Shown here: positions 32,971 to 46,774 of the stretch, piece by piece
Position numbering within the stretch: position 1 is the first letter of the stretch
Layout: every line of letters starts with the position of its first letter
From: Clarkia xantiana subsp. parviflora
Taxonomy: Eukaryota; Streptophyta; Magnoliopsida; Myrtales; Onagraceae
Assembly (NCBI GenBank): GCA_036873135.1
Contig: JAPTYO010000059.1
Coordinates: 11,959,066 to 12,023,065, forward strand
Reading direction: 5' to 3'
DNA length: 64,000 nt
Made by a program: the position numbers and the translations under genes
Notes under the pieces: generated by a model
Told to the model about the DNA's origin: nothing
Seen by the model: only the letters and a program-made list of their open reading frames with translations
Databases searched by the model: none

Positions 32971-34266
32971 ATCTTAACGCAATTTATTTGTTGGATTTAT
33001 AAGATGAGGCTTAATTGAATTTTGAGATTCAATTTTTGGAGAAAATTATTTATTCTCTAAAGTTCACAAATATTGTCGAACAACGACGTTGAGAATGTGA
33101 ACATGCTCGAGAAGAGAGCACATGCGACTGATAAAATCGCTAAGGCCATTTAGGCCATCAAGACTGATAAAATCGTCAAAAGCTGTTGAGGCTATTAGGA
33201 CCGTTGAGGTCGCTAAGTCGTTGAGACTACTATGAATAATCAAGATGGTCAAGGTTGTTAAACCTATTAAGGCATATGATATTGATATGTTTGCTAATGA
33301 GGCTTTGGTCACTTGACCCACTTTAGCCGTTGAGAGTTATGGGGTCGTTGAATCCATTGTTGAAAATTGGATTAGGAAGTCGGTTAAAGCCGATTTAGAG
33401 TGTATGACAATTGTTATGGAAATTTTATTTCCTTGTCTAAAACACTGATTATTACATTTGATATAAATGTACGTGTGAATCAACGAATCGATTGCACACA
33501 CCAGAACCTTGGCACGTATGTACGCCGCGTTATGTGTACATGAGTGTTTACTCAGAAGGTTAGCTCAGTGTGAGTTTGGTTTTGTCAAAACCGAAATTAA
33601 CCGTGTCCAGGTTTATTTTCTGTCCAACAGAGAAAAAAAATTAATTTGATTTTTGTAATTGAAGTGATTAAACTTAATTACTGAAATCAGAAATTCAAAT
33701 CGTTATTTGAATTTTAGCAATCTGAATTTGATGTCCCGGTTTACTATTGTGGGGTCGGGTACGAACCACTCGGACTTCTTAAAAAAAAAATCTCAAGGAG
33801 TTGGTCATAGGTCCAATGTTTGAACGCTACTCAATGAGAATGTAGCTAACACTTGGCGGACAACTCTAAAATTGGGAAAGACCACCATCTTCACGATGTG
33901 GTCTATAAATGTTATTATTCTAGCAATTAATGCTATCCCATATACAGACGCATTGATTACCGAGGTTGGACACTCGTTTAGGTCGTCGTCTATAATGCAG
34001 GGAAAGTCGCCGAGACTTACTTCAGAAGTTGAAGTCAAAAGATGGAATTCTTTTTGACAATTCTGAAAAAAAAAAACGAGGAGGAAACGTCCATATTGGG
34101 AGCACTCGAAATCGTCAAAAGAACTGTACGTTAAATACAGATAGACGACAAATTTGATTGGATGAAGTTGAATTACTTTAAGTGTAATGGCCGTAGTGCC
34201 TGAAGTAAACATGAATAAAAATGTTTTTGCATTGGGCGTAGTGCCTATAATGAACATGAGATAAGA

Positions 34267-36950
34267 ATGTTCCTTCTTGTGCTGAATTTGTGGCACAATA
34301 ATTTAGAACATGTTAATTACGATACCTTGCAGATGTTATCTAACATGGTTCATATTCCTAAAATCAAAATAGATCAAGAACTTAAATGTGAAGTTTGCGT
34401 TGAAGCGAAACTTATTCGGTCGAAAGGATTACCGAACTTCTTGGTCTAAATACATAGCGATGTTTGCGACTTAATATATGTCCAAACGCGAGGCGGAAAA
34501 TAAGTACTTCATTACTTTCGTAGATGATAGTACGAAATAATGCTATGTATACTTGATGAATGAAAAGATTAAAAAATTAAAAAATTCATGGTTTACAAAT
34601 AAAAACTTGAGTTTCAACTAAATAAGTAATTGTTTTCGCAATGAGAAATGCGGCAACAATTATTCTCTGTTTAGAGAATGTTGTCTTAAACACGATTTAA
34701 TCCGTGAAGTCATTGCACCGCATAAAACCTCGATTTAGTTGGGTCGCAATTTCGATCCAACCGGGCAACGTTTTCCAGTTTATTTTTTGGACTGATTAGT
34801 ATTAATAACGTTGCCGACGGTCAATGTTTTGGCTTAGTGTGTGAATGGATTGTCATTAGGCATGCATTAGATAAAAATATGAATCCAACCGCAGCATTTC
34901 CTTTAAAAAAATATATGTTGTTTTGGCACTTGCGGTGCAACAGGTCGAGGCCTTTTATTGGTCTGAGGATCATACCGTTTGAGAAACGCAACGGTCTAAT
35001 GGCCAAATTTGATCTCATATTGGTTTTTTTTTTAAAAAAAATTGTTGATGTGTTGATGGTCTGAAGATCTACAATGATAAAAGGATGATCCGAGGATCAA
35101 TGATGATGTGGTTGAGAATTAGTAATAACTTTATACCCAACTCGTGTGTTAACACGTTAAATTTTCTGGAAGAAATTAAATAATATGGTTGAGACCATGT
35201 TTATTTTAGAGTTATGATTAATATGGGTAGCTATTTTAACTAGCAATTACCTTTTGAATAAGGTAACCCATAAAAAGGAAGATAAACTCTGTCTGAGTTG
35301 TGCTTTCAAATGTGGGGGGTGCCTTGCTTAAAGTTATGATTCCTCTACGCAAAAGGCGCATACATACCCTAAACTGTTGATTGCATTTTCATAGGGTATG
35401 CTCAGAACAGTAATGAGTATCAGTTTCTTCTGTTTGAATCGAAAGTGTCGGATATACACAAAGATACGTTAATGTAAACAAGAAATGCATATTTCTTTGG
35501 AAAATGTATTTTTGGCTAAGTCTAGAGGAGAGGCAAACATATGAGACTATAAAGGAAAATAGTCTAGACCGAGAACATGGAGGGCATGTTGAGGTCGAGA
35601 CCGAGGTTGAAACCCAGGTCGAACCCATAATGAGTAAATGGCGAGGATTGAAAAATCCCATGGTCCAGTTTTTCTGACCTATATGCTTGAAGCCGAACTT
35701 TAGACTTACCACGAAGCCGTACACTCTTCTGAGAGACCTCTATGAAAAGAGGCAATCAATAGTGAAATTGAATCCATCTTGCAGAACCACATTTGGAAGC
35801 TGGTGGATCTTCCGCCCGGAGGCAAACTGTTAGGCTACAAGTGGATATTCAAACGTAAAATGAAATAAGATGGATCAATTGATAATTACAAAGCACGACT
35901 TGTCATAAAACACTATAGACAAAAAGAAGGATTGGATTATTTTGATACATTTTCTCCGGTATCTAGAATCACATTCATAAGGATGGTGCTTGCGATTGCA
36001 GCCTTGCGAATTCTAGAAGTACATTAAATGGATGTGAAAACAGCTTTCTTAAATGGAGATTTAGAGGAAGAAATCTACATGGAACAACCTGAGGGTTTCT
36101 CTGCGCGAGAGCAGGAAAAGAAAGTCTGTAAGCTTATCAAATCTCTGTATGGTCCTAGACAGATGCCTAAACAATGACCTTATAAATTTGACAGCGCTTT
36201 TTATTGGAGAAATGTTTCAAAATAAATAAGTATGACAACGTTTTACGTTGATGACATGCTAATCGTTGGAAATAACGATGATGTAGTCCGGTCAGCTGGA
36301 CGTATGTTGAATTTGAGTATTGACATGAATGATATGAGCCTTGCTGTTGTGATCTTTGGAATTAAAAGTTTTCGGAAGGACTCATTCTAAGTCAAACTCA
36401 TTATATTGACAAGATTTTGGATAAATTCAACAAAGATGACAAGAACGTGGTCACTACTCCAATAGATACGAGTATGTATTTTTCAAAGAACAAGGGAGAA
36501 TGTTTTTCCCAAATTGAGTACGCTCGGATTATTGGAAGTGTCATGTACTTAATGTCATGCACTAGACCAGATATCGCTCACGTTGTAAGTGTATTGAGTC
36601 GATATACGAGTAACCCTAGTGTTGTCCATTAGAACGGGGTAATCAGGGTACTTTGGTATCTGAGACATATTCGTAATCATGGTCTACACAAAGAGATATC
36701 CTTATGTGATAGAATGTTATAGTGATGCAAAATGGATATCTGATTAGACACTACCACCTTGAGTATAAAGGGTTACGTATTCACCTTACGAGGTGCAACA
36801 GTGTCGTAGAAAATCCTCAAAACAAACAGTCATAGCCAGATCGACGATCAAGTCTGAGTTATTGTACTGGAGAAATGTGCCGAAGATGCAGAATGGCTAT
36901 GTCATTTTCTCGAGGATTTTACAAATTGGCCAAAACCTGTGTTAGTGCAA
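34267..36950 (+). pseudogene. copia pol remnant (integrase, reverse transcriptase, RNase H)
   Basis: Pieces appear in order. A GAG-pre-integrase segment (34267-34449) contains LWHNNLEHVNYDTLQ and the CEVCVEAK part of the zinc finger. An integrase core follows (around 34450-34570, HSDVCD, YFITFVDD). Reverse transcriptase starts about 35760 ([53 protein letters not shown]), with YVDDM at 36244-36258. The RNase H side (about 36417-36630) reads CFSQIEYARIIGSVMYLMSC. Stops interrupt each domain (for example after KRKMK and in LEVH*MDVK). Gag and protease are not recognisable upstream. Confidence 0.85.
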
Positions 36951-38068
36951 AGATTGATAAGTTTGTTTTGGTTTAATCCAAATTAAATCCAATCTAATGA
37001 AATGTTGAGATTTTCTTTAAAAGACAAGGTTAAAGCAGAAATAAGTGGTGCACCCCCCATTTGGCATGAAAACCTTTGTTAAAGGTTGGGAAATGGGACA
37101 CTTTGCGAAACTGTTGTCCACAAAAGAATCAATCTAAATTTAGATGTTGGATTAACAAAATTATTCCTGCAGGAAATGATAGTCTGAGGACTTTGTTGGT
37201 TTGAGAACATTGATGCAACGTTGCGATGATCAATCTGTATAACACAGTATAACCTGCATAATGGAATGTTTAGACATATACGTCATAATTCCATTAGACA
37301 GTTGCTCTCAAATATATTTATTGTGCCTGATATCGTAAAATAGGCAGATAAATAGCGGATCCGCAACTCGAAAGGGTTAAACAGAGAGTTATTTGGCCAA
37401 GCGTCGAAAAGGAATGGGGCTAAAGCCCGTGGAGGAAACACTCTTGAGAAGGAAAACCCAACCATGATGACTGGAGATCCCAAGAACTTGGTTCAATGTG
37501 ACAACCTAATCACAAGAGTGAGTGTGGTCATTGTGGGGGTCAAACCCCGAGCCCATTCCTATGATGCAATCAGTGATGAAAATGAGGTTAAGTTTTTGCT
37601 TGTGTTGATCTTCAATCATTGGTTAAACCAAGGATAGTAATTGGTAATTACTTAATTGAAATCACATTTTATGCAAAGCTTTTAATGATTCGTAAGAGAA
37701 CTTAGAGTCGTGATGATGCTCTTGAGACATAGAATCACCTATGCGAGTGAGAAGTGGGGCCGCTTCGAAATGAATTGTTGATGGCGCAATTCTTAGAAAC
37801 GCTTGCAGAACCAGGCGAGTGATCCAGGGCCTAGGGATCACAGGGCGTGAACCGAACTATACTAGGAAGGTACATGTGTGGGTTATGTCGTCATCTAAAC
37901 CAACGACAGTCGGTTCAAGGACACCACGTCTACCGACCAGTCAGTAGAGAATGCATGATCTCACAAGGGATAGGTTCAAAGGGGTCACCCCTACCTATCA
38001 TTTGCAGGTATTGACCGTTGAACTCAAATTTCGTGTCTAGATTTCCAATTTCCATTCATGTGGTGGAT

Positions 38069-38858
38069 TGTTGGATTTTGGATATTTTTTTTTAATAAAG
38101 TTGGTTTTGTGCTGGTTTTTGGACTAATGGTTTAAGCCCAATTTTTTAAATTAAGCCCAACTATTTTTAGCCCAAATTTGAGTGAATGGAATTGTGAAAA
38201 ACATTTTGTACCACATCGAATAGATGAGCTCTCCTCCTCCCTTCTCTTCTCCTATATAAAGGAGTCTTCCTCTTCACTTTTTTGGTAGAAGAAAATGAGA
38301 TCTCTTCCTTTTGGTTGAGTATCCGATATTTTCGGAATCCATATTTTTGGAATCCAAGTTATATTTTCTCCTCCTCTGTTATTCGTGTTGACGAATTGCA
38401 GAGTTCTTCCTAGGTTGTTATCGACTCATGTCGTTCGACCTTTCTAGTTATTTTTAGCCGTTGTCGTCGGCTTTCCTGTTCTTTGTTTGAGTTCAGGTAT
38501 TGAGTTCGGTTCGGTCGAACGTGTTGCATGCATAACACGATTCGATGACACTGTTGAATCCTAGGAGGTGATCGCCCCTTGTATAAACCCCTTTGCATAA
38601 CCCGAGGGTGGGGAGGGGCGAAATTGCCTTAAGGAGACTGTGATTAGCACGGGCCTCAGTATAAAAAATACGTATTCGTTTTGTGTCGATTTTACGAATA
38701 ATTTCGGTGTTGCCTATATTTTGCATGTTATAACTGGTATAGTTACTTGTAAGTAACCGAAATTTGACTAATTGCTTTTTAGTCATTGAATTTTAGAATA
38801 TTGCATTTTGGTCCTCGGACTTTGTAAATTTGCATATTTACCGTCAATATTTCCAACA
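38069..38858 (+). repeat. 3' LTR of the copia element
   Basis: This 790-bp LTR matches 32211-32970 and ends TTTCCAACA. TGTTT follows directly and duplicates the left flank. Confidence 0.9.
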
Positions 38859-38863
38859 TGTTT

Positions 38864-39543
38864 TCCTCATGAATTACACCAAAATAAACGCCGACAATTG
38901 TAACGTGGGTGTATATATACGTAAATTAACGTAGCCAATCTTATACCAATCAAATTGATGTGTAGTATATGTCTTGTTTCTTTTATGTTTTACATATCGT
39001 ATCCTAAATTATAGGGCCTAGAGATCTTATGGCTGGTGTCACCCTCCGAAGCTAACATTTCCTTCCTATTAGAGGCATAAATATATATATAACCCAAAAG
39101 CTTGAGTGGATTTGTTAGGCCCATCAAGCTTCAATGAAACAATTTCTATGTCTCACGTTGAAATGATCAACACGAGTCCTAATTTGATTTAACACATGAT
39201 TTTCTCTTTCATATTTTTATCCCTTGAACAACACACTAGCTACTTTAGTTGTTCAAGTTTGTTTTCACGCAAATATTAAGTTCCATAAAGCTTCTTGTAC
39301 AAATAACACTATTTTGAAAACCAAGTAGCACAGGTAGAAAACTTATTACCAGAATAACATATGACGTGACTAGCAGAGATGGATCAAGATTAGTAGTATT
39401 CATTCATTCATGGGATAAATAAGAACTGGAAAGTACACATAATAAATTGTTGAGGAGTTGAGAGCAATTTTTTTTAATGATTTAAGTTTTAGAGTTTATT
39501 AAATCGCCGATGAAATCTAAAAACAAGAACGCTTATATATATA
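38864..39543. other. Intergenic DNA
   Basis: AT-rich sequence between the copia element and the candidate Helitron. Nothing recognisable. Confidence 0.5.
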
Positions 39544-41061
39544 TCTTTATACCAATATAAAATGTGAGAGTTGTCCTCACCCCAAAAGGTACCTCTTGAG
39601 CATTTTTATTTTTATTTTATTATATATATATATATATATTACATTTAGTTCCCATATTTTTTTTTATTTTATATATATATATATATATACGTGCTATATT
39701 TAGTTCCCCTATTTTTTAAAAATTGGAGATTTTTTGTTATTTTTAATTTTTTAGGTCGCTTAATTAATTGGTAGGTCACCGTAGTTATTATTAATTTCTC
39801 CATCAAATATACATATCAATTAGAGTCAACATGCATTTAATAGGTGCAAATGTCATGTAAATGCATTTTTCCATTCACTATATCACCGATTTGGGGATGT
39901 TCCGCTTGTTAACATTTTTGTATCAAATAAATTAGTCATTTGTTAACTCAAATAACATATCAAATATGGATCAAACTTGGTTCTTGAAGTTTGAGTTTAC
40001 ATATAACATGTTACTCAATGTTTAATACTTATTGACTCGAACTGTAGATTTAGTTCTTACGTTTGTAAATTCAATCATATTAGGTATCTCCTAATTAGTA
40101 GTTGAATAAATAGTTTAGTTGAATTCAAGTATAAACTTTAGACATTAGTGTTTTAAAAAATTGATGATTTAGTCCCTACAATATTTGAGTATTACTAAAA
40201 AATTCATTAGATAAATTGCATTAACTTTTTTTGTTAAGGTCGCTTAACTGACATGTTACATAATTATCATTAACTTATTAATACAATATACCTATAAATT
40301 TTAGTCACCCATAAAGTATGATATGTACTCAACTCGTGCAAACTTCGAGTACATGTTGAGATTTTTTTGTATCATAGATCAATCACTTGTCAAATCATAT
40401 CAATTGTCAAAATATGGGTCAACCACGGTTCTTGAATTTTGACCTTTTACGGATAACCTGGTACTCATCGTCCAACATTTAGGTTCTTGAATCATTAATT
40501 TAGTTCTTCCGTCTGACAATTAAATCAAATTGTTTACAACCTAATTAGTAGTTAATAAGTAATTGACATAAATCAAGTATAAACTTTAGATTTTAATGAA
40601 TTGAAATTTCCTTTAGCATTAAATCAATTTTTGTTGGTATTATGATATAAAATTGCATGAAAAGTGTATAGTTACGTTTGTATAGGTCAAACTGCTCCAA
40701 CCGATGACTCTAAGTGGTTAATTGCGGGCTTACATTCTTCACTCCTCAAGTTGATAAATTAGATACAACTTTGTCGTAATAACTCACGTCGTGCTCATTC
40801 CAACTCATTATTAGTTATACCAGTAAATTAGTATCGTAATTTAAAACAATAGTTAATTTTTGACTTAATTATCCTCTTCTATTTTTCCCGTTTTGAATTA
40901 CTTTGTCTCGGTCTTTTCGATCACAGATTCATTCATCGCAACCCCTAAACTTGGTCATGTATTATTAATTACATATTATCATATTAGAAAAACTGAAGAT
41001 AAATTATGTATTTTGAAATTTAGACGATTTATGCGCGTGCAACGCATGCGTTAATAACTAG
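39544..41061 (+). mobile_element. Candidate non-autonomous Helitron (1.5 kb)
   Basis: The left end is A|TCTTTATACCAATATAAAATG, fitting the TC start of plant Helitrons. The right end is CTAG|T at 41058-41061, preceded ten bases earlier by a GC-rich hairpin ATGCG-cgtgcaa-CGCAT, the standard Helitron 3' structure. Host A and T flank the two ends, with no target duplication, as expected. The interior is AT-rich, with 'tagttcccatatttttt'-type direct repeats near 39648 and 39700, and is non-coding. No Rep/helicase is present. Confidence 0.55.
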
Positions 41062-43045
41062 TATATATATATATATATCAGAAAATCCATTAAAAATATG
41101 ATAGAAAAAGAAGATTGTTTATATATATAATAATTATATTAAAATTGAAGGACACTTAGCAAGTATCTAAAAGGTGACCCATAATAATAATAATTATGGA
41201 CAGGAACATAATATGTGCGACAGAAGATCCTCATCCGAGCGAGCATAATGGCGGACAATACGACATTTGCATACCCCTTGTTTTAAATTAATATAGGTGC
41301 TGATCCCGCGCGCAACGCTCGGGGCAATTTATTACACCGTAAATCTTAAAATGTATATATAAATAAAATTAAAAGTAATAAATGAAATTAAAATAGATGT
41401 ATGATTTTGGAAATAAGGAATGCTATTGAGTATAACAAATATGAATATCATTTAAAATAAAAATAAATAAATTAAATACAGAGGATTTGCTCATTCATTG
41501 AAGACTTCGCCTTCAGACCCAGTTTTTTTCTCAAACATTTCCAATAATGGCCACACGATTAAGAAATAAATGTGATGGGGCCGTCGAGCGCAGTCAACAG
41601 AATGGCTGAAAGAGAAGTGTATTAAAAATATCAGCAATCAAAGATCCATGAGAGAAATTTACCTGATAAGATTACAAACTCTTCTCTGAAATAGGTTAAT
41701 ATGCCAAAACCACATTCTCCCAATGCGACATCTTATCTAAAACTGACTTATACTATTAATGCATTTAGAAAATCCAAAATCCTTTGAAGAAAAGGCAATG
41801 GAGACAGCAAAAACTACAACCGGTAATCTCTAAGCCTGTGATGAGAACGAAATAAACAATTCTTAAAGAGGATCTCAGTATGGCTATAACACTATAATAT
41901 GAAAATGCATTTATTGATGGAATACCTGCAATTACTTTTGTTTGTGCAGTAACAACAGCAACAATATTCATTAAACCACCATTGGACCTTAGTATTCATG
42001 CTGATTTCCTAAGCACAATAATTTAGTATAAGTATCTGAAGATTAAAACTTGAAATAGTAAAAAACAGAGAGAATATACATGGTTATCACCGAAAGCACC
42101 AACACTATCACCATAAGGTTTTCCATAAACAACACAATATATCATAAGCATATAATAAAATCATTGAATATTGCTAAAGCACATTCTTTAAACTATCTTT
42201 ACATACTTCAATCTCTACACAATACATCCTAACCTTAGCCGTAATTTATCCAATGGAGCACAGTTTCGTCCTCACCATCCCATAGAGAAAATCCTCATGC
42301 CGAAACTCCGCAACAGTACTACCACCAACCAAGTCCCCCCAAAACAACACATTTTGCTAGACCCTCCTCTTCCTATATTGAGTCGGCTTTGTGCAACGTC
42401 TCAAAGAGACCACCTTGCATCGAATAACGCATAAATACTGTTTGGGAAACCTTCTTTCTATGAGAAAAAATCTCAGCCTCCTACAAATAAGCAACCCAAA
42501 CATTAGTAAGTGATCCAATATCAGTATCCGAGAAACCAAAGCTAAATTAGGTAGAACAAAGCTCTTAATAAGGAACACAACTAAACTTGATATGGATTCG
42601 AGATTCAACCATAGAATAATTATGCTTGCTAGCTACCAATAACAAATCAAACCCTTAATTTTGATTAGACTGCCTAAAAAGCTTGGTAAAGGAAAATTCA
42701 ATACATACTTCTGCACTATTGCTAAAAAGCACCAATCTTCACTAAATTCATCATCTTTAATGCAATTACAAGGAATCAAAACCAAAACCAAGTCAGCCAC
42801 TGAAAAATATATTGAATAAAATTATAATTCAATACTAAAAAATATGATAGAGCATTTGAATATCTGATAATCTAATAGCAAATTATAATAATCAATTGCA
42901 ACCCAATATATTCTACCATATAGATACTGCTAGTCAAATTAAAGTGGTAATTAAGAAATGATAAACATAAACAGAAGAATCATAAAACTCACTTTTTGAA
43001 GTTGTTGCTTCTCATTATCATCTAAATTGCACAACAGCTTATCTG
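41062..43045. other. Unresolved region with possible Helitron end and exon-like blocks on the minus strand
   Basis: At 41305-41324 'cccgcgcgcaacgctcgggg' forms an 8-bp hairpin (one mismatch) that on the minus strand would sit eight bases before CTAT, resembling a decayed Helitron 3' end. Between 41500 and 43040 there are exon-like minus-strand segments, for example at about 42080-42130, where GKPYGDSVGAFGDNH precedes a GTATAT donor, and at 42270-42360. I do not recognise the gene. No intact frame exists. Confidence 0.3.
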
Positions 43046-43490
43046 CAAATATTTATAGGCTCAAAAGGAATTAAGGCGGTTAATGACACCGTTAACCCTT
43101 AAACGAGCACAATTAACAATTAATAAAGGGATTAAGCCCTTAATAAGCCCGGAGAAGGTTCGTGATATTTACTAAGTGTCGGACGTGCAAAGTGATGGTC
43201 GGGTTGTCACGATGGACGGTTTGAAAGACAGTGTTCCGGACGTCGCGCACACCCATTGGGCAAGAATATCGCGTGTCAGGGGGATGTCGGGACTTTCGGG
43301 GTCGGACGGAACCCGGAAGTTTGAGGTCGGACCCGGCGAAGTGTCCGGACGGGCGTTTTTCACTCGTTCGAGCTATTTTTCCGCGGTGACGTGCTCGGGT
43401 CAAAGTTTCAATTTTCAATCATCTACGGGGTAATCAAAATGATACAATCCGAATAGAAACGGGTTTAAATTGAGCGTATATCTATCAAAC

Positions 43491-44184
43491 TTAATCTTCA
43501 CATAGCCCACCCATTGTTCTTATTTTCTGTGTTATTGGACGTTTTGGTGGATCTATGTTAAGCTTGTGGGATATTACCTCTTCTTCTATTCCTGGCATGT
43601 CACTTGGTGACCATGCGAACAACTCTTTGTATTCTCTCAGAAGTGATGTTATTTGCGTCTCTTCTTTCTCTGTCAATGAGACCCAACTTTCACATTCCTT
43701 CCAGGCTCTTCAATTAGCACTTCTTTCAGATCCTCCATTGGCGCAGGTCTATCATGTTCTTCTCTGGGTCCTCGTCTATTGAAAGGACTTCCTATTCAAC
43801 TTTGGCTTTTTTCATGAGTGCTATTCTTCTGCATTTCCTAGCGACCTTCTGGTTACCATTTACTTCACCAATTCCTGCACATGTAGGGAACTTCAATTTT
43901 TGGTGGAGTGTTGATGGTACCATACCCCACTTGTTGATTGTGGTTACACCGAGGTTTTCATTGTATTCATCCATGGTATATACAATTAGAAAATGGACGT
44001 CAATCTTCAATTGTTTCTGACATGTCCCTAGTGTTACATGCAGTATTATTGTTCCGATCGGGTAACTTGGTTCTCCTGAGAATCCGTTGAGAGAGGAGTA
44101 TACTGATTTTATGCCACTTGGTCGTACACTTAGGATGTCGATCACTTTTTTGTTCAAGATGCTAGTTGAGCTTCCTCCATCCAC
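43491..44184 (-). pseudogene. Protease and RT-start remnant of the minus-strand gypsy element
   Basis: The minus-strand frame from 44184 begins MDGGSSTS, the retropepsin active-site region, and continues with GVTTINKWGMVPSTLHQKLK, matching the protease of element C (VDGGSSAD, GRTTINPYEIVPSTVHQ). A second piece (43676-43491) reads LLREYKELFAWSPSDMPGIE and SHKLNIDPPKRP, the conserved N-terminal edge of Tat/Athila reverse transcriptases. It runs into the 3' LTR, so RT is truncated there. Confidence 0.8.
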
Positions 44185-44471
44185 CAGGATTCAACCAGTG
44201 TCCCTATCAGTGATTCTCATTGTTATGACTATTGCATCACAGTGTGGGTGTGTTATGTGTTCCATATCATGCCTTGAGAATCTGATTATTTCTTTTTTTA
44301 TATGTTCTTTGCCTTTGATCTTGATTGTCTTATCTTCCAGTTCAATCATGTATGCTTCCCTTGCATTTGTCGACTCTCACCCTGATCCAAATTCCCCCTG
44401 TATGACATATGTGCTTGCCATCTGCTTTGTGATAGTTAAACTTGTTTGTTCAAAACCTAGGGACGACGCCA

Positions 44472-45195
44472 TGTGTTAAGTTCTACGTATCGCGGGTTGA
44501 CAAGTCGTCGATCCGAATAGTCAACTCACGGGTAAAATCCTTTCCTTTACGATCCGACAGTTCCGTAATCCTTCTTCCCGTAGACCTGCACGAGGGGCAA
44601 GCCAGGGGTGGTACCGGTGAACCCTCTCCGATGCTTAAATGAGAACAACGTATAGAGCGAGAAAACAAATAGAAGGGAGAGCTTAAATCATGCAACTGTA
44701 ATAACTTAGTAAATGAATAGGGATGAGGTTCTATTTATAGGCTCAAAAGGGATTAAGGCGGTTAATGACACCGTTAACCCTTAAACGAGCACAATTAACA
44801 AGTAATAAAGGGATTAAGCCCTTAATAAGCCCGTAGAAGGTTCGTGATATTTTCTAAGTGTTGGACGTGCAAAGTGATGGTCGGGTTGTCACGAGGGACG
44901 GTTTGAAAGACAGTGCTCCGGACGTCGCGCACACCCCTTGGGCGAGAATATCGCGTGTCAGGGGGATGTCGTGACTTTTGGGGTCGGACGGAACCCGGAA
45001 GTTTGAGGACGAACCCGGCGAAGTGTTTGGACGGGCGTTTTTCACTCGTTCGAGCTATTTTTCCGCTGGTGACGTGCTCGGGTCAAAGTTTTAATTTTCA
45101 ATCATCTACGGGTAATCAAAATAATACAATCCGAATAGAAACAGGTCTAAATTGAGTGTATATCTATCAAACTTAATCTTCACATAGCACACCCA
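44472..45195 (-). repeat. 5' LTR of the minus-strand gypsy element
   Basis: This LTR is homologous to 43046-43513, which lacks the part equivalent to 44472-44730. The minus-strand TATAAATAG lies near 44742-44734. It ends in ACACA next to the PBS. Confidence 0.8.
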
Positions 45196-46774
45196 ATAGT
45201 GTAAAATTATGCCAACAAAAATGATGCAACTACATTATCGTGTAATTGTGCAAGAAATGAGACCCTAATTAGAATAGGAAAAAAAAAAAGGCGGGACATG
45301 TATGTGCACCATGTACACGTGTCTCACTGTAGTGATGTTGTGAGTATATCACAAGAGCGCTACGATAGAGAATATATAACAACAGTAGACGGAAAAGGGT
45401 TTTCATTTCATGTTTAATTACAAAGACGCATTTAAATATGGTGGTGTATCTATTTATGACCTTAATAATTTGTCTCGTTCCTGGCCGCAGGGTTCCCATT
45501 GCAAGAAAGACTAGCTTCTGACCATAGTCTCTCGAGAGAAATTATTGCCTACATACTTTTGAGTTGGTGCATCTTCAGTTATTGAATTTGTGTCATGTAA
45601 CTTAAAAAAAAAAACAAAAGTAAGAGATAGTAAATAATTTAGAAAAAAAAGTGACTAACACAGAAATACGTGTGACGAATTCAATTAAATACCTGAAAAG
45701 GCCCAACACTAAAGCACATGTTTATAGCAAGTCAATCAATAATTTGCTCCTCTCTAATTAGTTAGAGGACTACGTGTAATAAATTACTAGAAGCACCCGT
45801 GAGTCCGTGACCTCTCTCTCTCTGTTATGTCCTGGATTCTTTTATTGCTTTCCCTTACGTACGTCAAACACCACTTCCCACCCTTCAATTTCAATAATAT
45901 ATATAGTTCCTCATTTATTCATTATTATAACTTTATCTTATGGAAGATGATAATAATGATGATTAGGTGATTGGATATTCAAAGCAAACTTTTAGATTAT
46001 ATATATAAATATTAGCTAACTAGCTCACCCACTTCACGAATTAATGTACGTACATCATCATCAGGTATGGAAGCGGAATCGTGGTGCATACAAATTTAAT
46101 TTAAGCCGTGCCCGGGAAACTAATATATTATTGTCGTTAAATTTGTTGTATGTTACGAAAATATTTTGATATGCAATGATACAAACTCGAGACACTGTCC
46201 ACTAACTAAAAGTGTTGCTTCCATCTCGGCTTGTAACTTGTAAGGAGGTTTACCATCATTTTTCCTCCATGTGGTAAACAGGTATTCTTTAGGAGAAAGT
46301 GTAACTCAAGTGCAACATCAACAACTCCATTTCCATGTGAACTATGAATAAAGTGTTACTAGTATATATATATATATATATATTATATATGAGAGGATAT
46401 ATTCCAACACTCACAAACGATTAAAAAATAAAGAAGACACAATTTTACGTAGTTCGGTCAATTCGATCTATGTCCACAGGCAAATTAACGGCCGTCGATT
46501 TTATTGATCGTCTCTAATTACACTTTACAGAGAAGATATCACTATATATAAACGAGGAGAATAAAATTATTTCAGGATCGACAACTTAATAATATATTGG
46601 TAAAAATAATTATTATACTATTTGAAATGGAATGGATACCTCAATTTAATTGAAAAAAGAATAAACAAACTGATCACATATATATAAGATTGGAGCAATC
46701 TAGTTTCTCTTTATAACTATTAATTCACAAACTCAAACTTCAACATTCATTCACACACTAGCTGCTCTCTCTCA
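45196..46774 (+). promoter_or_regulatory. Upstream region of the pectin methylesterase gene
   Basis: AT-rich intergenic DNA. A TATATAA box at 46681-46687 lies about 90 bp before the start codon, leaving a short A/C/T-rich leader. A (TA)n run sits near 46362-46390. No other gene is visible between the gypsy remnant and this promoter. Confidence 0.5.

Larger units (their letters stand above)
32211..38858 (+). mobile_element. Decayed full-length Ty1/copia retrotransposon
   Basis: LTRs at 32211-32970 and 38069-38858 (TGTTGG...CCAACA) are flanked by TGTTT at 32206-32210 and 38859-38863. The interior carries a copia-order pol remnant (integrase before reverse transcriptase). The 3' LTR has about 30 bp absent from the 5' copy ('aaattgccttaaggagactg' near 38620). 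No clean PBS is visible after the 5' LTR. Many stops and frameshifts show that it cannot move by itself. Confidence 0.88.
43046..45195 (-). mobile_element. Truncated Tat-like gypsy retrotransposon (minus strand)
   Basis: On the minus strand a complete 5' LTR (45195-44472, 724 bp) is followed by a PBS TGGCGTCGTCCCTAGG (44471-44456), a protease and the start of RT, then a 3' LTR (43513-43046) whose far end is missing. The LTRs contain TGATAGATATACGC, related to the LTR starts of B and C. The leader with 'gaaccctctccgatgc' and the TATAAATAG box also matches that family. Gag and most of pol are deleted. Confidence 0.8.
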
